Source: Prevotellaceae bacterium
GTDB taxonomy: Bacteria > Bacteroidota > Bacteroidia > Bacteroidales > Bacteroidaceae
Length of the DNA: 64,000 nucleotides
Direction: 5' to 3'
NCBI GenBank assembly: GCA_029219385.1
Contig: JAQXTH010000055.1
Location: 19,364 to 83,363 of the forward strand
Shown: positions 45,874 through 53,179 of the stretch, one piece after another
How the letters are laid out: each line of letters starts with the position of its first letter
How positions within the stretch are numbered: the stretch's first letter is position 1
The notes under the pieces: model-generated
Database searches by the model: none
What the model saw: only the letters and a program-made list of their open reading frames with translations
Told to the model about the DNA's origin: nothing
Made by a program: the position numbers and the translations under genes

Positions 45874-48081
45874 TTAGGCATCAGCCAATTCTATTTGGTT
45901 TTTCACCAAATCATAATAATAGCCATGCAACGAGACAAGCGAACGGTGGTCTCCCTGCTCCACAATCCGCCCCTGCCTTAACACAATGATATTGTCGGCA
46001 TTCTTCACAGTCGAGAGACGATGTGCAATGACCACCATGGTGTGGTTTTTAAACAGCGAAGCAATATTGTCGGTGATACGTTGTTCGTTTTCGGCATCAA
46101 GAGAACTTGTAGCCTCGTCGAGAAAAAGGTAATTTGGACATTTATATATGGCACGCGCAATCATAATGCGTTGTTTCTCACCACCGCTGATACCCATTCC
46201 ATCGCGCCCAATCTTGGTAAATTCGTGGAGAGGCTGCTTTTCTATAAACTCATCGAGACACGCCATGCTTATGGCTTCTTTAAAACGCTTCTCTTCGTAT
46301 GGTTCGCCAAGAATAACATTCTGTCTTATGGTGTCGGAAAAAACGAAATTGTCTTGCATCACTATGCCACATTGCATACGCAGAGACTTGGCAGAATAGA
46401 GATTGAGGTTCTTTCCGTCGAGTAATATCTTGCCTTGGGTCGGATTGTAGAACTTCAACAAAAGTTTCATGAGTGTTGTTTTGCCACTGCCACTCTCACC
46501 TACAATGGCAGTAGTCTTGCCACACGGAATTTTCAAAGTAATATCTTCGAGGGCAGGATGACCTATTGAGCCGGTATAGCAAAACGAGAGATTGTTTATC
46601 TCTATATCTTTAGCCTCGGCTTGGGGAACTTCAAGAGATTGGCAGTTGTCCTCGTTCTCACAGAGATGAACCTCTTCGCTACGCTCAAGGCTGATTTTTG
46701 CGTCTTGATATTGCTGGAGAAACGAGATAAGGTTGGCCAACGGACCATTTGCCTGCCCTATGATGTTTGAGATACTCATCATCATGCCGAGGGTAAGCAA
46801 TCCGCTCACAACGTCGGAAGCAATCCAAAAGGTGATGAGAATGTTGCGCAACTGCCCGATGGCAGTATAGCCCACGGTTTGAATCTGTCCGAGTTTGAGA
46901 GTCTTTTTACTCATCTTATATTGTTTCTCTTGCAAAGACGACCACTCATTGACTTTATAATCTTCATAACTATTAAGTTTAATGTCGACAATGCCGGACA
47001 TGAGTTCAAACAGTTTGTTTTGGTTTGAGGCATTGAGGGCAAACTGCTCATAGTCGAGGGCTTTGCGCCTGTGGAAGAAATAAGACATCCAAACCATGCT
47101 TAAAGCGGTGAGAACAACATAGGCAACAAATATTTTTAAACTGAACCACGCAATGATTGCAAGCAACACTATGCTCGACACAAACGAAAAGACGGTTTGC
47201 AGCGTGTTGTTGGTAACAAAGCCCTGCAAGCGCGAGTGGTCGCCTATTCGCTGATTGTAGTCGCCCACACTCTTTGTCTCAAAAAACGTCATGGGCAATT
47301 TTAGCAACTTGCTCAAATAGTCATGAAGAATATTGATGTTGATTCGAGTGCTCATATAAAGGCTCACCCAACTCGTCATGAGGCTCATCGAAAATGAACC
47401 GACAAACAGAGCCAACTGCGCAAGCATGAGGTTGACAATCATGCCGAGGTCTTTCTGCATGATACCATCGTCAACGGTGTGTTGGGTGATAAACGGTGTA
47501 ACAAGCGAAATGACTATGCCAAAGACTATGGATAGAGCCAAGACAAACATCTGTTTCTTAAACGGCCAAACATATTTCTTTGCAAAATGCACAAAACTAT
47601 GTTTTTCTTTCACCGGCTGCCTCTGATAGAAATCATCGGTGGGCTCAATAGCAACCACCACACCTTTATCGCCATTAAGCCAGCATTTTTCCAATGTTTC
47701 ACGGCCGTGACCATGTTTGCCGTATGCAGGATTGGCTATGTGGTAGGTCTTCTTGCCGGTAAAGCGGTTGCGCGTGATTTTATATATCACCACAAAGTGG
47801 TTTTGTTCCCAATGCAATATGGCCGGCAGCGGACATTTGTCTTCCAGCTGTTCGAGTGTCATCTGAAAAGTGGCACTATTCATACCTATTTCTTTAAGTG
47901 CGTCGCGTATGCCTGCCACACTGACCCCCTCGCGTGTGAGGTGGGCAAGGGTGCGCAGATAACTCAGAGGATAGTCCTTGCCATAAGCCGAAGCCACCAT
48001 GCGAATGCATGAAGGTCCGCAGTCCATTTGGTCAAACTGACGGGTGAATTTCATTGATGCACTACAATTTTTTTCTCTCAT
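45874..48081 (-). CDS. C39-peptidase-containing ABC exporter of the RiPP cluster
   Basis: This 735-residue PCAT-type exporter cuts leader peptides after Gly-Gly and exports the core. The N-terminal C39 domain has catalytic Cys21 (QMDCGPSCIRM) and His95 (NHFVVIYKI). The third residue is Asn117 (IANPAYG) where most family members have Asp. A six-helix membrane domain (about 165-440) follows, then an ATPase with VGESGSGKTTLMK, GISGGEKQRI and LFLDEATSS. It overlaps the upstream barrel gene by ATGA. Met10 is an alternative start that fits homologues better. It matches the GG leaders at 51106 and 56273. Confidence 0.93.
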   Translation of the reverse strand: MREKNCSASMKFTRQFDQMDCGPSCIRMVASAYGKDYPLSYLRTLAHLTREGVSVAGIRDALKEIGMNSATFQMTLEQLEDKCPLPAILHWEQNHFVVIYKITRNRFTGKKTYHIANPAYGKHGHGRETLEKCWLNGDKGVVVAIEPTDDFYQRQPVKEKHSFVHFAKKYVWPFKKQMFVLALSIVFGIVISLVTPFITQHTVDDGIMQKDLGMIVNLMLAQLALFVGSFSMSLMTSWVSLYMSTRININILHDYLSKLLKLPMTFFETKSVGDYNQRIGDHSRLQGFVTNNTLQTVFSFVSSIVLLAIIAWFSLKIFVAYVVLTALSMVWMSYFFHRRKALDYEQFALNASNQNKLFELMSGIVDIKLNSYEDYKVNEWSSLQEKQYKMSKKTLKLGQIQTVGYTAIGQLRNILITFWIASDVVSGLLTLGMMMSISNIIGQANGPLANLISFLQQYQDAKISLERSEEVHLCENEDNCQSLEVPQAEAKDIEINNLSFCYTGSIGHPALEDITLKIPCGKTTAIVGESGSGKTTLMKLLLKFYNPTQGKILLDGKNLNLYSAKSLRMQCGIVMQDNFVFSDTIRQNVILGEPYEEKRFKEAISMACLDEFIEKQPLHEFTKIGRDGMGISGGEKQRIMIARAIYKCPNYLFLDEATSSLDAENEQRITDNIASLFKNHTMVVIAHRLSTVKNADNIIVLRQGRIVEQGDHRSLVSLHGYYYDLVKNQIELADA

Positions 48082-51023
48082 TTCTTCTTAGGCTGTTTGT
48101 TGAGTCGGTAGATGATGTGGAGCATGGCATATTGGGGAGTCACGTTGTTCCACGTCTCCACCCTGCCCTGGGCATTGATGACGCGGCGCACGTTGCTGAG
48201 ATTGCCAAACAAGTCGAAAGCATCGAGCATACAGACAAGGTTGCCGTGCATGAAACGCTTCGCCACACGTGCGTTCCACACCAATTCATTGGTGTTCATC
48301 GAGGGATCGCTATACCCCCTGCGACTATACATGGTGAGATCGGTGGAGAACTGGAAATTGAGAGGCAACTCTATGCGAGCCGTCGCCCCATAGTCAAAGT
48401 CGCAGACATTGATTGTCTCAAAATCCTCGCGCCCCGAACTCGCATTCTGATAATGCACGTTGGCCTTGAGCGAGAAGTCCATTTTCCCGGAGGGACGATA
48501 AGACATCAAAAACGCGTCATTAAGTCCCGTAGTCCCGACCCTTGACCTCACGGATCTGTCGGCCGTGGCAGATGTGCCGATAAGGTCTACACTGTTGCTA
48601 TAGACAACCACTGTCACATTTTGAAAAGACCATGTGTCTTTCTTATTCAATCGCGAACGATAATTTATAGAATAAAAGGCATTCCAATTTCCATTTACGT
48701 TGTCGGGAGTGATAGTGCGCACACCGGTTTGTTGATCATAAACATATCCGAGAGCCACCTTGTCGGTATAAACATTAACATTAGATGCCATAGTAAGATT
48801 TCGATTGCGCGACAATGGCTTGATATAATTTATTTCAAGATGATGTGTTGACGCATTGTCAAGGTCTTTGTTGCCTTTCATGATATAAAGGGGGTTGCTG
48901 TTGTCGGTCACTCCAGTGAGATACACCATTTGCGGAGCATCGTGAGACAAACTATACTTGATATTGAAATTCCACCTCTCTGCCCAAGACCCTTTTACGG
49001 GAAATATACTCAATCTAAAAGTAGGTTCAAAAAACACATTGCTTCTGCTGAATGTCGTGTCTACCACCGTCTTGCGATAATAATCGAAGCGGTTGTTCTC
49101 TATTCTTATTGTCGGAGAAAAATTAAATTGAACAGTGGTCTTCTTAAACCCGGCATTTGTTTCTCCATATTTTATAGGCATGTAAATATAATGAACATTG
49201 TCGGTTTGTGTTTGGCAAAAACTGTTTTGATTGTCTAAAGCCTGCAACAATTCATTGACAGAAGGCAAATCGCCCAACGCATGGAGAGAATCCACTCCCC
49301 AAGCATCCAATTTATTCATCAAATACAATGAGCGTGTCTGATGTTGCCTCTTATATTTAAAACCGTATGACAGACTTGCCTCAAGAGACGACTTGTGACG
49401 AACCTTCAACGCACGTGAAGACACATCAACCTCCGAACTGAAGCCCTCTGTTTTGTTGACATCATATCTGTTTCTAAAATCCCTGTTCAAAGGATTATAA
49501 TAGTCTATGGTATAGTGGTCGTATTTACTGTTTTTAGAAGTGACATAGTCTATTTCTCCACTTAAAAACAATGTCGTCAAATCCTGGTGAGGTATTTTTA
49601 TCATGAATTCCCAATCCAGTTTCGTATTAAGCGAATGTCCATTGTCTTTTTCCCTCAACATAGTGCGGTTGAGGCCGTATGTACGCAGTTCCTCCGAAGA
49701 GTTAAGGTTGAGGAGTTTCTCCTTCCATTCACTGCCAAGTATTCTGTTGGCATCTTCCGAAAGCGTTGCTCCGGCCGACTCACTATGACTTCTGCTGTTG
49801 CTATAAAAAAACGTTGGCGACAACTTCAGAAAATTCATCTCCAACAAACGCATATCAACTTTTTTTAAATATTGAAAAGAATGATTTGTCGATATGTTGG
49901 AATTATATTTCTTTGAATTATAAAACGATTTTCCGTATGTATTTCCACCTGAAAGGAAATTTTCCCTATCAGTGATTGACCTTACATCATCTTCGGTATA
50001 TTTCGCAACAATATTTCCGTTGACGCGATATGCACCTCTCTTCTCAATAACATTATAGTCAAGACCTCCACTGCAAGATGTTTTCTCCCCCACAGCCTGC
50101 TGCAAAGGATTCCAATCACCATTGTTGCCAGGCTTGCGATCGTCGTTGAGATTGTTCAAGTTGGCAAAAAACGACAATCGGCTCTGAGGCGTGAAACGCA
50201 AGGCAAAAAGACGAGTTAGCATCTTTTCTTTTGTTCCCATGCCGACCTCAGCATTTGCTATCCAACCAATGCTATATTGTTTTTTCAACCTGATATCCAT
50301 TGTCAAGGGCTTTTCATAATTTCCATACAGTTTTTTCATAATACTGTCTTCCCTCTCATAAACTTTCACATTGCTCACCATATACGACGGCAAGTTTTCG
50401 AGAATAATCTGTCTATCGTTGTTGAAGAAATCACGTCCATTGAGAAATAGTTCATTCACTCTTCTTCCTCTCACATAAATTTCTCCTCCTTTTTTGAGTT
50501 CCACGTCGGGCAACTGGTTTATCAGAGCATCAAGCATAGACCCCTCTGCCAATTCAAAAGCATCGGCATTATAAACAAGTGTGTCTCCCTTAAAATAAAA
50601 CTTCACCTTAGTCGCTTTGATTGCAACTTCTTTTAATGTGTTGCTTTTTGGCTGCCGTTTTATCACGAAAGGCTTTTCTAAATCTATTGTCGTTTCGTTT
50701 TTATATAATTTCTTTATCTCAAAATTATTATACGATGTTATATATCCCTCTTCCTCACACTTCAAAATATATTTTCCCGCTTTATTGATTTGTATACGAA
50801 CAGACGCAAACAAATGCCCCGCTTTATTTCCTTTTCCTATCAAAATAGGATTAGACAAGGCCACACTATCAGCATCCAACAAAGTAAGTTTTGCGTCATA
50901 AACCGGCTTTCGCGTTATAGTTTCCTCCAAAGACCCGAAAACAACATATTTGTATTCTTCCTGAGCACTTATCCTAATGCAAGACAACAGCAACAATAAT
51001 ATTAAAATCTTTTTCATACGCAA
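48078..51023 (-). CDS. TonB-receptor-like outer-membrane beta-barrel protein, copy 2 (RiPP cluster)
   Basis: This 981-residue protein has a signal peptide ending near RISAQ, a carboxypeptidase-regulatory-like domain, and a plug-like domain (GSMLDALINQLPDVELKKGGEIYVRGRRVNELFLNGRDFF). A large barrel similar to OMP_b-brl_3 follows. It is a paralogue of the protein at 53176: the last about 130 residues are identical in protein and about 99% identical in DNA, while the central barrel has diverged. It follows precursor B, mirroring the other precursor-barrel pair. It may be an outer-membrane exit path or a receptor for the mature peptide; neither is proven. Confidence 0.85.
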   Translation of the reverse strand: MRMKKILILLLLLSCIRISAQEEYKYVVFGSLEETITRKPVYDAKLTLLDADSVALSNPILIGKGNKAGHLFASVRIQINKAGKYILKCEEEGYITSYNNFEIKKLYKNETTIDLEKPFVIKRQPKSNTLKEVAIKATKVKFYFKGDTLVYNADAFELAEGSMLDALINQLPDVELKKGGEIYVRGRRVNELFLNGRDFFNNDRQIILENLPSYMVSNVKVYEREDSIMKKLYGNYEKPLTMDIRLKKQYSIGWIANAEVGMGTKEKMLTRLFALRFTPQSRLSFFANLNNLNDDRKPGNNGDWNPLQQAVGEKTSCSGGLDYNVIEKRGAYRVNGNIVAKYTEDDVRSITDRENFLSGGNTYGKSFYNSKKYNSNISTNHSFQYLKKVDMRLLEMNFLKLSPTFFYSNSRSHSESAGATLSEDANRILGSEWKEKLLNLNSSEELRTYGLNRTMLREKDNGHSLNTKLDWEFMIKIPHQDLTTLFLSGEIDYVTSKNSKYDHYTIDYYNPLNRDFRNRYDVNKTEGFSSEVDVSSRALKVRHKSSLEASLSYGFKYKRQHQTRSLYLMNKLDAWGVDSLHALGDLPSVNELLQALDNQNSFCQTQTDNVHYIYMPIKYGETNAGFKKTTVQFNFSPTIRIENNRFDYYRKTVVDTTFSRSNVFFEPTFRLSIFPVKGSWAERWNFNIKYSLSHDAPQMVYLTGVTDNSNPLYIMKGNKDLDNASTHHLEINYIKPLSRNRNLTMASNVNVYTDKVALGYVYDQQTGVRTITPDNVNGNWNAFYSINYRSRLNKKDTWSFQNVTVVVYSNSVDLIGTSATADRSVRSRVGTTGLNDAFLMSYRPSGKMDFSLKANVHYQNASSGREDFETINVCDFDYGATARIELPLNFQFSTDLTMYSRRGYSDPSMNTNELVWNARVAKRFMHGNLVCMLDAFDLFGNLSNVRRVINAQGRVETWNNVTPQYAMLHIIYRLNKQPKKK
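48082..48470. repeat. 389-bp block shared by the two barrel genes, copy 2
   Basis: This block matches 53180-53568 with about five differences, ending abruptly where the two genes diverge. It covers the 3' ends of the barrel genes. The adjoining downstream start codon ATGAGAGAAAAA is also shared, which points to duplication followed by gene conversion. Confidence 0.9.
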
Positions 51024-51039
51024 AAACTATATAATAATG

Positions 51040-51047
51040 CAAACATA
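51040..51047 (-). promoter_or_regulatory. -7-like box before barrel gene 2
   Basis: TATGTTTG on the minus strand, 17 bp before the start codon, in the 82-bp gap after precursor B. No -33 partner is seen, so it may only supplement transcription from upstream. Confidence 0.35.
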
Positions 51048-51105
51048 ACCTATAAATAAAAACCTTGTCCCACCCACCCTTCTTCTATATGTTCAAACAA
51101 TAGAA

Positions 51106-51429
51106 TTACAAAAAGAAATTAATATTGCCAAGCGAAGGAATTGTAACAGTTATAGTAATTGTCTTCGAGGGAGTTGGAGCTGGGGTCTCTGTCGGAGGAG
51201 GAGTTTGAATATTCTCACAAGGAGCATTATTACACCCATTGTTATTACAATAAGTATTTGTACAACCGGAATTTGAGCAATTCGAATTTGAACAATGATC
51301 GTTATTTTCTCCTACTGGTGCTCCTTGCATACCTACAAATCCACCTCTGAGCAATCCCTCTGAGTCTTGCGACAATGGGTTACATTCTAAAACTACGTCT
51401 GATAATGACGTTCTAATAATTTTTTTCAT
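51106..51429 (-). CDS. RiPP precursor peptide B (CxNxx repeat, GG leader)
   Basis: This is a 107-residue precursor. The leader (1-30) ends in LLRGG, the C39 cleavage signal, and differs from the leader of precursor A at one residue (I5/V5). The core has Cys at 46, 51, 56, 61, 66 and 71, an exact period of five, and every Cys is followed by Asn at +2. The tail is Thr/Pro-rich (TPPPTETPAPTPSKT), then beta-prone, ending in FFL. It lies 34 bp after the GT/LanC-like gene. The repeat is the likely target of the SPASM maturase at 56611 and the tail a possible glycosylation site. The mature structure is unknown. Confidence 0.87.
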   Translation of the reverse strand: MKKIIRTSLSDVVLECNPLSQDSEGLLRGGFVGMQGAPVGENNDHCSNSNCSNSGCTNTYCNNNGCNNAPCENIQTPPPTETPAPTPSKTITITVTIPSLGNINFFL

Positions 51430-51463
51430 TTTTGTGAAGATTATAAAAATTAAATATCTTATT

Positions 51464-53179
51464 TTATTTTTGCAACAAAAACTCAGGAGACGTCTTTACA
51501 CTTATTTTTCTAAACCTATCAGAACGCATCTGTCTTTCAGAAAGATAAATGGCAAAACCGGCTGCACCACCCATTCCTTTTTTCTGAAACTTTGTTTCCC
51601 TTGGCAAGAAATATGGCAAATCGAAGAAATCCTCAATGCGTGGTGGCAATACGTCCCAAATGCCCTGTTCATAACATCTGATATAAGTAAAAGCAACAGA
51701 ATACACACGCCAATCTGTCACTACTTCGTCAACAATGCGTTTAGCGGCAACATAAACATGAGTAAGATAACGACTATCAAAACAAGAAGCGTCGACAATA
51801 TCTTTCATCGCCAACCTACTATTTAAATATGCCATCACTCCTGCCGTTCCCCTTTCTATGGAAAAATCAGAAACTCTGTCGAGATTTCTCTCCATCACCA
51901 ATCGGTCTATCTTGTAGAGGTCTTCTCTTATATCATCAGCACTCACAATCTTTTCGTGAAACAAAAAAATCAATGCCCAACCTATGCCACACAAACCGCT
52001 GTTGAACGTACAAGAAAGATCAGAAGATATTCTGTCTGTTATCATGTTAAACAACTCTGTCGCCTTGTCGTCTGCCTCTGCATCATGAAACATATTCGCA
52101 AACATAGCGAGGGCAAGCATACGCGAACATTCGCCTCCGGCTATTCCCAAATTGTCAGGATTGGTCTCTTGTCGGCAGAGACAGCCGATTATCTCACCCA
52201 AACGATGTTTTTCTTCTTTTAGCACGATCAAGTCTTCGGCCGTCAACACATTATTGATATCTATAATATAAGAGAATTTGTTTCTATTTAAATTTTCAGA
52301 ATAATACATTCTCAATTCTTTTATTTCAGCCGAATGTTCATCAAGCAGTTTCATAACCTTTTCGTGAAATGCCTTGTTTTGGCAAACACCAATGGCATGT
52401 GCCTTCCCGCAAAGAGATGTCGGAAACAGCGTCTCGGCAATAAGATAATAATTATAACTGTTTTCCAAACTGTCAATATGATATGGTGCTTTGCTCCTAT
52501 AGATATGCCCTATTGACACATCGTCTATCAATCGGCAGCCACCACCCTCCAACCATGCCTTTATGCTTATATACGCCTCCTCGCAACCATAATGTATCAG
52601 ACCTCTGAGACCCCTCAGTTTATTCCAATACGATTTACTCGTGCAATAACTTGCACCCAAAACGGCAGCAATCTGACCTTTATCAAGAGATGTCGCAATT
52701 TTTCCATCGTTCCATTTTATGCCGGGAATCATTGCGTCGTGAGAAAACCTTAGATATGCTCCAAACACTCCCATCTCCCCTTTATCAACCACACTGCCGT
52801 CTTCTTGCTTTGATAGCACCCTCGTCTGGCAACAAAGCAGTTGATTGGAATTGCTGTCCAGTTCACGAACAAGTCTTTGTGCCCAACCTTTGTCATAAAA
52901 ACGCATGTGGGCATCAAGAATTATGAAATAAGGCGTATCGCATAGTTGCACAGCTTCGTCCTTGCCCTGCGCAGCACCAACCCTGCTTTCATTGACGTGA
53001 TATTTCACGTTCAAATCTCTGAAATCTCCCTCATAGTCATAATCTTGTTCTGAAGCATCGTTTACCACAACAATATCAACAGAGTTGCCTGCCGTTTCAC
53101 GAATAGAGCGAATGGTTCTGCCCACCTCTTCTCTTTCGTTCAGAAAAGACATCACCACACTGAGTTTTTTTTCTCTCAT
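51464..53179 (-). CDS. Polypeptide-GalNAc-transferase-like / LanC-like fusion enzyme
   Basis: This 571-residue protein is predicted to be cytosolic. Residues 1 to about 280 form a GT-A glycosyltransferase: LSVVMSFLNEREEVGRTIRS, metal-binding D89-A-H91, and YGCEEAYISIKAWLEGG (197-213) followed by GHIYR (224-228). The DxH, W/Y-G-x-E and GHxxR order resembles family GT27 polypeptide GalNAc-transferases. Residues 330-571 resemble a LanC-type alpha/alpha toroid (FNSGLCGIGWALIFL at 392-406, FSIERGTAGVMAYL), but the classical Cys/Cys-His zinc set is not evident. Its start overlaps the barrel stop by ATGA. Likely role: modifying Ser/Thr in the precursors. Confidence 0.8.
   Translation of the reverse strand: MREKKLSVVMSFLNEREEVGRTIRSIRETAGNSVDIVVVNDASEQDYDYEGDFRDLNVKYHVNESRVGAAQGKDEAVQLCDTPYFIILDAHMRFYDKGWAQRLVRELDSNSNQLLCCQTRVLSKQEDGSVVDKGEMGVFGAYLRFSHDAMIPGIKWNDGKIATSLDKGQIAAVLGASYCTSKSYWNKLRGLRGLIHYGCEEAYISIKAWLEGGGCRLIDDVSIGHIYRSKAPYHIDSLENSYNYYLIAETLFPTSLCGKAHAIGVCQNKAFHEKVMKLLDEHSAEIKELRMYYSENLNRNKFSYIIDINNVLTAEDLIVLKEEKHRLGEIIGCLCRQETNPDNLGIAGGECSRMLALAMFANMFHDAEADDKATELFNMITDRISSDLSCTFNSGLCGIGWALIFLFHEKIVSADDIREDLYKIDRLVMERNLDRVSDFSIERGTAGVMAYLNSRLAMKDIVDASCFDSRYLTHVYVAAKRIVDEVVTDWRVYSVAFTYIRCYEQGIWDVLPPRIEDFFDLPYFLPRETKFQKKGMGGAAGFAIYLSERQMRSDRFRKISVKTSPEFLLQK

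Noticed and set aside
51464..53179. Calling the cluster a lanthipeptide locus because of the LanC-like domain
   Set aside because: No LanB, LanM or other dehydratase is encoded, the zinc ligands are not evident, and the cores follow a Cys-x-Asn rule typical of a SPASM target instead.
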